Shown here: positions 10,331 to 22,500 of the stretch, piece after piece | Layout of the letters: each line of letters starts with the position of its first letter | Numbering within the stretch: the stretch's first letter is position 1 | Origin: Pyrenopolyporus hunteri | Taxonomy: Eukaryota; Ascomycota; Sordariomycetes; Xylariales; Hypoxylaceae | Direction: 5' to 3' | DNA length: 64,000 nt | Assembly (NCBI GenBank): GCA_902806595.1 | Contig: CADCXC010000005.1 | Span: 992,001-1,056,000 of the forward strand | Translations under genes and position numbers: made by a program | The notes under the pieces: generated by a model | What the model was told of the DNA's origin: nothing | Databases searched by the model: none | What the model saw: the letters and a program-made list of their open reading frames with translations, nothing else

Positions 10331-11213
10331 GATTGAAATAGTATGTCTAGTACCGAGAGAACTAGAAATTCTACGTCGTTTATGAATTCGACTAAAGGAT
10401 AGAGATTCGATAATACTGGTACTGCCTTCTCGTTTCGTGCTTCAGGGACGTGCTGATATGCCATTATTATACTCAAGCAGTTGGCTCCCTCACAGCTCAA
10501 TACGGACTCAGCTTGATACCAGCGTGGGCTTAATTCGTGGCCTGCAGCATTCCATGAAACCTGGGAGTTGAGTTACAAAGAGGTACTTACCTGCGATATG
10601 TTAGATAGTACAGTAAAGCATAGCCCTATAGATGGGTGGCGGAGCATGCTATCGAGCTCGAAAACTACCGACTTGAGTGCAATGGACACCACGTACCAGA
10701 TCACGCCACGGCCGTAGTTTAAAGTACCGCCAAAGGATTGTGATGAGTTTAGGAGGTCGCAGTGGTAGGGACCCGATGGTTGCGGACAACCAATCACAAG
10801 CTGTTCTCTTGGGCTGGTAAGTAATATGATTGGCTAGATATAACTATGTGGTCAATTGTGACCTGGCCGTACTGGCCGTTCTGGCGGATTTGTAGCCAGC
10901 CTGGACACTTGCTTGAAGAACGACAATCTGTACGGGTACTTTTTAAGATTCTTGAAAGCCATGTATATTAACCCCTACTCCCTAGGACGAGGCTACGTTA
11001 TGCCCTCGAATGGTCAGGTTCAAACCTGAAAAGGGAATTCTATACCTACTGGGATGAAATGTTACATCGTGGTCTAGCATAAGACCGCTATCACATTCGG
11101 CGCTTAAAAACGACCACTCGGGATAGCCAAATTGTCTACTCGGCCCGTGTCGTGAAACACAACATCTCTTCCGAGTTCATGTTTTGCAGAGCCTCTCTCT
11201 ATTCTTCACGCGT
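10331..11213. other. Non-coding interval upstream of the coiled-coil gene
   Basis: This 0.9 kb interval includes the likely promoter of the minus-strand gene ending at 9206. No gene, RNA or repeat can be supported. A near-palindrome (caggttcaaacctg) near 11026-11039 resembles a B-box, but no tRNA can be folded around it. Confidence 0.4.
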
Positions 11214-13080
11214 TTAAATCTTGGTTAAGGCAATATCAACGTCTAGAATAACATCGTGAGGCTGAACGAAGTTGGGGTTAAGAAGGATTGTGTCGGCTTC
11301 GGGATTCTTCAGGGGATGGAGTGGCCTACAACTCCAGAGCGCCTAACAGTGCCTTCATGACAAGGTACTTGTCGTCGGTCGTCAAAGCACCGACCGTCTC
11401 GGGCCGTTCAGAAACGTTCTTAGTAGAGGACCATACGGCATGCACACTTGTCAAGCCATTTACCGTTGATGAAGTCTAGGTATTTATGTTCATATCGGCT
11501 GAGTCGATGACCGCTTAAGCGATTGGCACGTTGGTGCTATTCGTCGGTCATTCTGCGAGACCGCAACGTGGTATTCCCCAGGTATTATTCATCTAAAGCA
11601 TAATAACTTGTTACGTGGAGGCGCCGCCAACCCTCTTCCCCTGTTATGACGAAAGTCAATTACGGGCATTTTGATTAAAAAAAGGGAAAGGGAAAAAAGA
11701 GAGTGGGGGAGGAACCATATAGAGGAACGGACTTTCTCTTAGAAACAACGACTCCCCCTATTAGGAAAGTTTCAAGGGGAGTGTGAGGACGAGAAGGACA
11801 GAGAGGATTATTAGCGTTACATACTACCACCAACTTCGAATGCATCAGAGTAGTTTGAATTATGCGGCCTACCCCCGAGTCCGCCTGGCGCTCGTCTCGC
11901 CTACCGCGGTTTACATTCAATGTCTTTCTCCTTATTGACCCTGGGCTAGACTCACGATGGTAGGTGCACTCGTGGACGACGAACCTATTCTTACATACTC
12001 CATACCTCCCTATATCAGTATGGCCGAAGAGGCACGTTGCTGACTCAGGCGAAGTTCCTTTTATCAGTCGTTGTAGATTACTACGAGGCTGTTGGCGAAT
12101 GCTTCTCGCCGAGGTTAAGAACTAGTCCCATCTTATCGCTTATCTTTACATTTTCCTTAGAATGGTATATCAGCGCCTGTACCTGGCCATTCCCTTTCTC
12201 TCTTTCCTCGTGGTTGTCGGCTTGGAGGCTATCTACTGCCAGGTAAATCCTAGGGCGCGGGTATAGTAGATCATAGCAGATCTTAATTCTGAAGAAGATC
12301 TACGATGGAGCAAGAGTCACGATACGTGAGCTCCGTGGCTGTGCCCGGTGCCTAGGTACGGGATACTTGAAGGTGCATAGGGTCTCGCTATGGGCGATGT
12401 ACGCTAGGGGGTTCGGGACCGAACCCGCATCTAATTTATTGCCTTGCGTGATATTTCGTTGGCCATGGAATACGCCCTGAACGCCACCAGATCTCACAGA
12501 TCGGAGGCAGTCTATATCGACCCTCTGAAGTCCCCATGGGCTATCACGGGGCGCCCTTTAGATGTATTTGTTTCGAGCCTTTATGCTAACACTCGACTCT
12601 TTGGAATCTTCAATTGCGTCAGCACCCCCTTAATGGCGTATAACTCTGGTTCTTTAAAAACTTCTGCTGAGGCCTCCATGAGAACCGAAAGCTGAAGTGC
12701 CTCGCATGATACTATCAAAAGGACCTTCTCCTAGAGGGGGTTTTCTATGGTGATTCTGCCGCCAATGAACGAATTGCCGAAAGGGAATATGCTGCCGTCA
12801 TGCCAAACTACACTCTAGTCAGTCTCTTAGTCCACGAACCACCCTTCTTGCTCGCGATTCTACACTCACTAACGTTTGGGTTGAAATCGGTGGTTTTAAC
12901 ATACATGCCGTTAGCGGTCGCTTAAAACGAACGCTACTCACTCCATTCATTCCAACATGGTGATCTTCTACGACGCGGGACGCGGCGTTTGGTGAGGCCG
13001 TCCCTCACTGGTTCGATCGCTCTCTCGAATAATCTTCTCATCTTATCACATCGAGCATATGATTTCCAACTCCATGTTTT
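11214..13080 (-). pseudogene. Decayed protein gene, family not recognised
   Basis: Several minus-strand stretches look like protein but are broken by stops and frame changes. The segment 12921-12811 reads in one frame (with NGMYVKTTDFNPNVSECR) and ends at a stop. The adjacent frame from 12811 to 12434 then continues for 126 codons (beginning VVWHDGSIFPFGNSFIGG) with only four in-frame stops, two TAG, one TAA and one TGA. Each could come from CAG, CAA or CGA by C-to-T change, as RIP would produce. Further coding-like pieces lie at 13075-12961, about 12410-12300, about 12280-12100, 11475-11326 (50 codons) and 11297-11214 (ADTILLNPNFVQPHDV...). I do not recognise the family. An old host gene, a transposon gene and an integrated mycovirus gene all remain possible. 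Fragment order suggests one gene of about 1.8 kb read from right to left. Confidence 0.45.
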
Positions 13081-13951
13081 GCGCCATACAAGTTATCCCA
13101 ATAAATCGGTATGGATAGTCCTCTACCAAAGCCCTGGTGACGACGCACGAGACCCGGGGTGGGAGGGAAAGGGTGGCCAATCCCATCATAGGCGCATCCA
13201 CTTCCATTTAGAGTGACGGGGTGGAATTAAGGGACCAAAGTCGTGGCATAACGTTTTACGAGTCAAAGGCTCCTTGAATATATATTTCCATTCGTGATTC
13301 CGCCTGTTCCCCGGGACGAACCCACGACCTTTTCACAGTAGATCACCGATCTACTGCATATGGAAGTTAATGAGAGCTTATTCCACCGACGTGAAGAGAA
13401 TTTCTCTCGGGCTATCATACTCATAAGTTAATGTCTAGACATCGTACCACAGGCGTTCGCTGCCCGAGTATGGGACTTGGTTGTTGGTCGGCCCGTACCC
13501 ATTCGGCGGGGCCAGGTCTTGACTTAACAGCATCCAACTTCATTATTAAGTATAAAAAGAAGAATCCGAATCCCGCGCGTTTTAGTATACTTACCTACAT
13601 TCTTAGGGAACCCCGTTTTGTTTGGAGGACCTCTTAGCTTGTAAACTAGCGAAGACATAAGGTGTGAGCTACGCACCATCCTCCCATAGCCGTTTACTAC
13701 TTTCAACTATTTTTCAGGGACATTAGGAGCGGGGTATTCGCAGAACAATGCGTAAATAATAATTGTTTTCGATTTTTATATTCTGGTTAGACCCAGAGGA
13801 ATGATTAGTCTAGCCGATACACACATCTAACGCCCGCCGAAGTCGCATTGAACCGCGTTAAGGGGTATGTAGCTGTTCTCTAAAGCCTGCCTTGACCGTG
13901 TAACTTGGACTTTCGCGTGCTCCTTGAAGTAAGGGCGTTCGAAGAAATGGT
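13081..13951. other. Non-coding interval with a hairpin and tRNA-like arm
   Basis: There is no gene. A perfect 9-bp inverted repeat with a 3-nt loop (CAGTAGATC, ACC, GATCTACTG) occupies 13336-13356. On the minus strand it is followed by a GGGTTCG sequence resembling a tRNA T-arm (about 13313-13327). The remaining arms of a tRNA cannot be built. It may be a decayed tRNA or a SINE-like relic. Confidence 0.35.
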
Positions 13952-14743
13952 TTAGGCACCCAAGACGGAGATCTTCAACCACCTCTCTAACTCCGCCGTC
14001 CAGCTCAACTTTTCGTCGTCTAACGCAAGGCCCACCCCATGTGGACCATCCGGAAGAACGAGGATCTGGAAAGGCCTCTTGTTGGCGACCATCGCCGCGG
14101 CAAATTCCAGCGGGTTCTGTACCGATACCGTGCCGTCGTTCGCAGTGTGGAACAGGAATGTCGGGGGCGTGTTCCCGTTGACGCGCTTCTCGGCGCTCAT
14201 AGCTACCTCGAGGTCACAGCCGGCCGCACATGCGTCTCCGATCAGATTGTGCCGCGAGCCAGCGTGCGTGACACCCGACACCATGGTAATGACCGGGTAG
14301 GAGAGGATGGCGAAATCCAGGTCCATGCCAGGCTCCGTCGCCGTCACGGCCGCGAGGTGTCCACCCGCACTGAAGCCCCAGATGCCTAATTTATCGACGC
14401 GTGCACTCTCCCGGATCTGCTTCACCGCCTCGATCGCCTCCTGTTGTGGAGCTGGGTAGATGGGAGCCGGGTGCTCCGCATCAGCAATGGTGTACGAGAG
14501 CACCCAGGCGTCAATATTGTGCTCGTTGAGCCACTGTGCCGGCTGTTTCCCTTCCTTGTCTACGGAGAGAGCTGCATAACCGCCGCCTGGGAGCACGAGG
14601 GCACCAGTGCGGCTGGAGTTCGATGCGGGGTAGAAGTCGAGTTTCAAATCAAGAGCCACGGCGACTGGAGTGACGAGATTGACGGATAGGAGAGTTAATA
14701 AAGTAGTACGAATAGAAGGGGTTTGACTGAATTTTGAAGACAT
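13952..14743 (-). CDS. Secreted alpha/beta hydrolase, acetyl-xylan-esterase-like
   Basis: A single-exon gene encodes 263 residues of an alpha/beta-hydrolase of the BD-FAE/acetyl-xylan esterase type, sometimes annotated as endo-1,4-beta-xylanase B-like. Residues 1-30 form a probable signal peptide (hydrophobic TTLLTLLSVNLVTPVAVA). Visible catalytic features are the oxyanion strand LPGGGYAALS (51-60), the nucleophile elbow GFSAGGHLAA with Ser125, the acid in HTANDGTVSVQ with Asp203, and the base in PDGPHGVGLA with His235. The triad order and spacing match the family, and the length is normal, so the enzyme looks intact. Expected role is removal of acetyl (or similar acyl) groups from plant polysaccharides outside the cell. 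The gene is clearly GC-richer than its flanks and lies about 550 bp from the inverted repeat that bounds the AT-rich block, yet shows no RIP damage. Confidence 0.85.
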   Translation of the reverse strand: MSSKFSQTPSIRTTLLTLLSVNLVTPVAVALDLKLDFYPASNSSRTGALVLPGGGYAALSVDKEGKQPAQWLNEHNIDAWVLSYTIADAEHPAPIYPAPQQEAIEAVKQIRESARVDKLGIWGFSAGGHLAAVTATEPGMDLDFAILSYPVITMVSGVTHAGSRHNLIGDACAAGCDLEVAMSAEKRVNGNTPPTFLFHTANDGTVSVQNPLEFAAAMVANKRPFQILVLPDGPHGVGLALDDEKLSWTAELERWLKISVLGA

Positions 14744-15294
14744 CGTGTCGGTTCTAATGGTATCATGAAAAAAACTGAAGAGTCATATGTCTATTGTTGT
14801 CGCTACTTACTGAGTAACTATCCGATGTCAGACATGGAGAGGTAGACGCTTTTAAAGAGCCCCCAATTTCAGCATAGCCGGAAAAAGGAGAACATAACTA
14901 AAGCAGAGTCGGACCCCAAAATCCTACCTTCCCGTAACATAACGTAATAGCCCCCGAATCGTGGGATGTAAGCGTAATTGCTTCGGTTCGAAAGGTCTTT
15001 TGGAAGGTATATTGAAGGATACTGAAGGTGGGACAGAGATGAGCGCCTATGTAAGGGCGAATTAGAAGGTTCAATCGTTGATATTTTTTCTTCAAGTGAA
15101 AGAAAGGGAGAGCGAGAGATTCGAAAGTCTATTAAGGCTCCGCTGAAGGACCTGCGACTCATTTGAGGCGTATGTCGAAGGCCATGAAGTCAACCGGGTA
15201 AAACAGGGCGCGCATCGCGTAAAATGTAGAATACTCGACACGATGGATATCGTGAGTAACCTAAATTAAACTCGGCCATTACATTCTGCTAGTA
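14744..15294. other. Spacer between esterase gene and AT block
   Basis: This 0.55 kb spacer includes the likely esterase promoter. Base composition is ordinary until about 15,260. No gene is supported; the open frames at 14,869-15,162 lack recognisable content. Confidence 0.4.
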
Positions 15295-15360
15295 TTTCCG
15301 TCAAACCGTTAATTTAAAGAATTTTTAGATGTTAAACCCATTTTTTAACTATAGTCACGT
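15295..15360 (+). repeat. Left copy of a 66-bp inverted repeat bounding the AT block
   Basis: The reverse complement of this segment matches 36,756-36,821 at 58 of 66 positions without gaps. All eight differences are transitions (C/T or G/A), as RIP would leave. The shared core includes AAATTCTTTAAATTA and AAAAAATGGGT. Weak similarity (CTTATAAT) continues a little way into the block, while the outer flanks are unrelated beyond 15,294. It may be a transposon terminal repeat or the surviving end of an older inverted repeat. Confidence 0.85.
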
Positions 15361-15599
15361 GAAAACCATAAAGGATTATAAGGTATATATTATTAAATTA
15401 TATAATTATTTAATTAAATAATAAATTTATAATATAATTAAAAAAAATAATAAATTTATTTTTATAAATTAAATAAAATTATAATAAAAAAGTTATCGCG
15501 AATATATAATATTAAACGAATAAAAAGTCGTTAATAAATAATCGAAATAAAATTATACGATCGTATAATAAAGGGTAAAAAAATAAAAGAAATTAATTA

Positions 15600-15790
15600 A
15601 ATTATATATATTTAAAAATTATAAATAAATTAATTTTATATTAATCGATATTTATATTTTTTTTAAAAGTTTATATTTTAAATTTTTATCGTATAAAGTA
15701 ATAAAATATTTAATAAAAATATATTTATCGTTATTATCGTTATAACGAATATTTTAATATAAAATTATATTATTATATACGATTTTTAAA
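15600..15790 (+). repeat. Dispersed repeat A, copy 1 (forward)
   Basis: The core runs from ATTAATCGATATTTATA to AATATAAAATTATA and includes a TTTATCGTTATTATCGTTA-like stretch. It matches copies at about 34,385-34,570 and 34,925-35,125 (inverted) and 35,700-35,890 (direct). A partial copy may exist near 27,630-27,710. The copies are joined by the same order of words rather than by perfect identity, as expected after RIP. Confidence 0.55.
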
Positions 15791-15873
15791 AAATAATAAA
15801 TTATCGATAATATAATACGAAATAATTTTATTATTTTATTTTAATATATATAAACTTCGTAATTTTTTTTTAT

Positions 15874-15974
15874 TATAATTTAATGTAATTAATTTAATTT
15901 TATTAAATAATCGATATCGAAGTTTCGATTAATTATATAATTAAAGTTTATATATAAAACCGCGATTTAATTTT
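15874..15974 (-). repeat. Dispersed repeat B, partial inverted copy
   Basis: It carries the AATCGATATCGAAGTTTCGAT and TATATAAAACCGCGATTTAA segments of repeat B in reverse orientation and stops where the A/T tract should begin. It abuts the forward copy that starts at about 15,975, making a head-to-head arrangement. Confidence 0.6.
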
Positions 15975-16145
15975 AATATAACGTATAATATTAAAAATTA
16001 AAAATTAAATTTTATTAATATTATAAAAAAAGAAAAAAAAAAAATTAAATTACAGTTTTATATATAAATTTTAACGGCGTAATTAGTTAAAATTTTAATA
16101 TTTATTATTTAATAAAGTTAATTTAATCGTATTAAATCGTAATAA
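15975..16145 (+). repeat. Dispersed repeat B, forward copy
   Basis: It starts with AATATTAAAAATTAAAAATT and TTTTATTAATATTATA, passes through an A-rich tract (16,023-16,044), and continues with TTTTATATATAAATTTTAACG to ATTAAATCGTAATAA. The same order of blocks is seen at 19,341-19,510 (reverse), 35,231-35,432 and 36,313-36,482. Confidence 0.65.
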
Positions 16146-19100
16146 TTTAAAAATTTATATATTTCGTTATATTTTTAATCGAATTATTTTAATTTTTAAA
16201 GTTTTATAATATACGATAAAAATTTTAATATTATAAAGTAAATAAATAATAAGTAAATATAAATAAAAATATAATAAAATAAATAATTATTTAAATATAT
16301 TATATATATAATAATATTTACATATAATATTAAATATTAATAATTAATTTTTTATATTTAAATTTTTAAATTTAATTAATTATATCGAATAATTAAATTT
16401 TAATATTTTTAATTATTTTAAAAACGAAAGTTAAAATCGATATTAATTTTTCGATTTAAATAAATATTAAAAATAATTTAAAAATAATTTTAAATACGTT
16501 ATTTACTTATACGTATTTTTTTACGTTTATAATAATTAAATTAATTATTTAATATATATTAATAAAGTAATATATATTATATCGGTAAAAATATTTATTA
16601 TTATTATTATTATAATAATATTTAATATAAACATTATAAAAATAATTAAATAAAACGATATAATATTAAAAAAAATTTTAATTTATTTTATAATTTACGT
16701 AAATATATTTTAAAAGTAAAACGATATTAATAATTATTACGTAAACGGTTATAAATAATTAAAAATCGTATTCGATAATAAAAATATATATAAATTAATC
16801 TACTTTCGAAATTATTAATTAACGATTAAAATTATATTAATTTTAACTTTTAATATCGATAACTTCGATTATAATTATAATTATTAAAAATAATAATTTA
16901 TTTTAATTTAAATTAATAATAAATATTATTAATTAATTAAAAAAATAAAAAAATATAAAATTAACTTTATTTATTAATTTCGAATTATTTTTATTATTAA
17001 TTTATTTATAAAAATTTTTTTAACTTTTATTAAAATTTAAATAATATAATTAATCGAAGTAATATTATCGATTATTTTCGACCGTTTATTATTATTATCG
17101 ATATAATAAATAATTAATTATATAAATTTTAAAAGGAAATTTCCTTTTTTTTTTAAATTTTAATTAAAAGATTTTATTTAATTTTAATTAAAATTTTATT
17201 TAATGTTAATAAAGTTAATTACCTTCGATTTAATTATTATAGGGGTAATAAATTAATCGTTTTATTTAAAGATGGCGATATTAATATATTATCGTTAAGA
17301 ACGAATATTTTACGATAAGTTTATTTATTATTTATTTAATTTATTCGAAAATATTTTAAAGGTAAATATAATAAAGTTTTTAAATTTTATTAATTTAATT
17401 TAACGTAATAATATTAAAAAATATATAATATATTTAATCGAAATTTTAAAATATAAAAATTAAATATTTAAAATTATAAAATAAAATTAATACGTAAATA
17501 TTTTAAAGAAAATAAAATATAAAAAAGTTGTTATAAAAAACGTAAATTATTATAAAAAATGTAAATTTTTATAAAAGATGTAGATTTATATAAAAAGGTA
17601 TTATAAAAGATATATTTATTTATATTTTAAAATATATTAATAAATAAATTTCGAATAAATTTTTATTAATATTAATTAAATTATTATTTTTAAAATATTT
17701 TAAAAAGAAAAATTATTAAATATAATTTACTTTTAAATTATAAAAAAATAAAATTAAAAGGTTTATTAATTTAAACGATAATTATAATTAATAAATTTTA
17801 ATATTATTTTTTAATTATTTAGTAAATATTTAAATATTTATCGATTTATTTCGTAAGTATTTATATTTATATATTAATTTATTTAAAGTAAATATTTAAA
17901 TATTTATTAATCGTATTCGATTTAATTATATATTTTAATAAAAAACTTTAAATTATTAATTATTTACTTATTTTAATATTTAACGTAACGTTAAACAAAT
18001 ACGGGAAAATAAAAATAAAGGTAATCGAAAACAAAAAAATTACGACTAAAAATATTATAAATTTAATATAAAAAAAAATTAATAAAATTTTTAAACGTGT
18101 TATAAATCGCGTTATAATACTTATAAAATGGTAATTTTACTTAAATTATATAAGTAATAACATAAATAAAAATAATATTATTTTTAAAAAACATTATTTT
18201 AATAAAAATTATCGTTTAAATAAAAAATTAATTTAATTAATTTATAAATTTTAAACGATATTAATAATATTATTTTATATAATAATTTTATAATAATTTA
18301 ATTACGTTTTTAATTAATTATTTATTTAAATATTATATAATATAAATAATATTTAATAAAAAAATATATACGTTTAATAATATATAATAATTTAAACATA
18401 TATATAAACTTTTCGAAAAAATAAAAAAAAGTAATAAAAAAAAAACGAAGTATTTATTTCGTTTTAATGTAAAATAACTTATCGATAATTATTTTATTAT
18501 AATTTTAATAATGTAAATATTAATATTATTACGTTTTTATGTCGTTTATTATTATTAACTTTTTTTTAAATTTAAATAATTTTTTTTATATAATAATTAA
18601 AATAAAAAATTTATTATATTTATTAAATTTAATTTATAGTTAACGTTTTTTTATCGGTTAATTTTATTCGTAAAAATATACCATTTAAATCTATTTATTA
18701 ATAAAATTTAACCTATTTTTATTTTCGAATAATTTAAGTATTTATTTTTTTTAAGGATATTATTTTTACGTTATTTATTATAAAAAACGTAAAAAGTAAT
18801 AAAAAAGTGGTAAATAATATATTTATAAATTTAATCATTAATAATATAATAATAAATAACGAAAAATTAAATAAAAAAAACGATATAATTAACTTATTTT
18901 TTTTTAAATCGATAAACGATTTTAATAAAATATATTATTTTTTAAATTTTTAAATTAAAATAATAATAATTAAATAATTTATTTTAAGGACGTATTTAAT
19001 TAATCGTATTAAATATACGTTAAAATATTTATTTTAAAACTACTTACTTTTTATTAATTAAAAATAATATTATTTCGATTTATATTAATATTAAAATTAT

Positions 19101-19340
19101 TTTATTTCGTTTATTTTTTTCGATAATATTAACGATAAATCGAAATCTTCGAATAGTATTTTTCGATATCGAATAAAAAAGTTGTTAATATATTATCGAG
19201 TAACGACGTTTTAAATATATTTTTTTTATTTATATTTAATTAAAATATATTAAAAAATCGTCGTTTTACGGTAAATAAATAATTAAAACGATATCGATAA
19301 AAATAAAAATAAACGTAACTTTTATTAACGTAATATTACG

Positions 19341-19510
19341 ATTATTACGGTTCGATGTAATTAATTTAATTTTTTTAAATAATCGATATTAAAGTTTCGA
19401 TCGAGTGTATCGTTAAAATTTATATATAAAACCGCGATTTAATTTTTTTTTTTTTTTTTTTATAATATTAATAAAATTTAATTTTTAATTTTTAATATTA
19501 TAAATCGTAT
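19341..19510 (-). repeat. Dispersed repeat B, inverted copy
   Basis: All blocks of repeat B are present in reverse order, including TATATAAAACCGCGATTTAA, an 18-nt T tract and AATTTTTAATTTTTAATATT. Copies differ mostly by C/T and G/A exchanges. Confidence 0.65.
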
Positions 19511-22500
19511 CAACGATTTTTTACTTTATAAATCGATACCGTTTATTTAAAATATTTCGATATCGAAAATAAAATCAATAATTAAATCGTTTAATTTTAT
19601 TAATAATAAATATATTTTATTTTATTTTAAAAAAATAATTAATAATTATAATATATATAAAGATAAATATTAAATATTTAAAATTTTTCATATCGACGTT
19701 ATATTCGAAATAAAATTAACGTTTAACTTTTCGATTAATTTCGAATAATTTTTAAAAAATAGATATAGTATATAAAAAGTTTTAAACGTTATTAAATTTA
19801 TATAATCGTATCGATTTTTTTTCCTTTTAATAAATAATTAAATTATTAACGTTTAACTTTTAATATTTAATATATATAAATATTTTAATAAAAAATTTAA
19901 TAATATATCGACATTAATTTTTTATAGCGATTTTTTTTAAATTATATTACGAAAAGTTATCGTTTCGTTTCGAAGAATTATAAATTAAAAATATATGATA
20001 AAATTATTAAGTTTAATATTAATAAATAATGTTTAAATATACGGTTAATTTAAATTATCGAATCGTCGATTAATAAATTTTATACTTTTAAATAATAGAA
20101 AAAAATAATAAAAATAATAAAAAAAATAATATATAATTATTATATAATATTATAAATAAAATCCTTTCTAAATTTAATAAAAAAAATAATTATAATCGAA
20201 CATATATTAATTTATAAATAAAAACGAATTATTAAAATAAATACGAATGTATAATTAATAAATTATTTTATTATATTATTAATTATATATTCGTATTTAA
20301 TAATTTATTTTTATTCGTAAATATTTTTTATTATTTTTTTTTATTTTTATTTAAAATTATTTTATATAATCGAAGTAAAATAAATGTTATCGATATATTA
20401 TTATTTAATATTTAACTTTAAACGATAAAATTTATCGTTTTAATCGAATTTTTAAAAAATTAAATTTTTATTTTTTTATTTTTTCGACTAACACGTCTAT
20501 TTTATTATTCGATTCGTTAAAATGTAAATTATTTAACGAAATATTAAATATTAAAAAAAGATTTATATGCGATATCGACGTTAAAATTAATAATAATATT
20601 AATAATAAAAAAATAAAATATATACGTACGTACGTATATTTAATAAAACGAACGGTAAAATAGTTAATATAATCGTTAAATTTAAGAGTAGACGATAAAA
20701 ATATTTTTTAATTAATGTCGAATTTAAATAAACGAAAACGAATAATTATTTACGAAAATTTCGTTAATTTTAATTATTAAATTTAAGTTCGTTTAATCGT
20801 TAACTTTTTATATTAAATATAAAATATTTATTTTTTATTCGATATAGTTTTTTACGTTTTTTTTCGTTTAAACGAGTTTTTAATACGACTTTTTCGATAT
20901 TTATAAATACGATTTTAAGCGAAATTTACATACGATTTAATTAAGTTATTTCGAAAACGAAACGACGAAAATTAAACGTTTTTTATATTTTTAATAATTT
21001 AAGGGTATTTTTTTAATTAATTTCGTTAATAAAGAAAATTAATAATATTAAAAAAAGTAACCGTTAAATATTATAACTTTCTTTTTTTTTTTTTTTTTTT
21101 TATAATTAAAAAAATATCTATTTTTTTTTTAATAATTACTTTTATTTATTATAATATAATTATTTAATTTTATAAGTTTATAATTTAATGGATTATAAAC
21201 GGTATAATAAAAGTTAAATAAAATTTATAAATAATAATAAAATTATTATATAGATATAATATAATAATTATTTTATTAATTTATAAAAATAATTTATTCG
21301 AATTTATAAAAAGGTTTAAATATATATAAATGTTACGGTTAAAAGTTTCGTATATATATTTTAAGTTTTATATAATAAAAATTATAATAATATTTAAATT
21401 ATATTATAATATTATATATTAACATTTATATTTTTAAAATAAATCGTTTAAACCTATTATATTTTAATAAGTAAATTAATATATTATATTTATACATTTT
21501 TAAAATTAAAATAATTTTTATAATAAAAATAAATAAAGGGAGTTTTAATTATATATATATTATATTTTATTAATTTAAGTATATTATATTTAAGATTTTA
21601 TAATAATTTATTTTTTTAATTTAATACGTTTATTAATGAAATTTATGATATTTTTTTACGTTAAATTATATATTATATATTATTTATAACTACGGAATTT
21701 TTAACTGTAATATGTATTTTTTTTTTTTAAATTTTAAATATATTTTTAAAAAAAAAATTAAAAAATAAAAATAAAAATAAAAATAAACGTATTTATTATT
21801 ACGATAAATATAGTTTTAAAATAATGATTTTAAATTTTTTTAATATATATATATATATAATTCGAATTTAATATTTATATTTTAATAATATATATAACGG
21901 TTATATATAATTTAATGTTTTAAATATTATTTATTATTAATAATTTTTTTTATAAAATTTAAATTTAAATAAATATTTAAACTTATTCGTTAATTTTTTT
22001 AATATTATAATTTAATAATATAATATTACGTAAATAAGTTTTTATTTTTATAATTAATTAATTTATAATTATTATTTTATTAATTAAATTTATTTTTTTT
22101 AAAATTATATTTTTTTATTTAATAATTAAACGTTACGTATTATAATTATTTAAATAAATACCCCGTATAATTTTAATATTTTAAATAATAACGTAATTAT
22201 AATAATAGATATTTTTTTTATATTAATTAAATTTTTAAAAATAATTAAAAGTAACGAAATAATTTAAACTTTTATAATTTAAATTATAAAAATTATAAAT
22301 CGATTATACTTAAAAAATCCCGGTTATTATTATAAATTTATAAAAATCGATTTTATAAATATAAACGATTAAAATCGAATTTATTTTTTTTTAAATATTT
22401 TATAAAAATTTAAAAGGTTTAGTATCGAATAAACGATTAAGTAAAAAACACTTAAATATTTACGCGAAAACGTAAATATTTTAATAAAGATTAGATTTAA

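Noticed and set aside
11026..11039. B-box-like near-palindrome caggttcaaacctg; a similar word occurs near 38,500
   Set aside because: No A-box at a suitable distance and no cloverleaf can be folded, so a tRNA is not supported.
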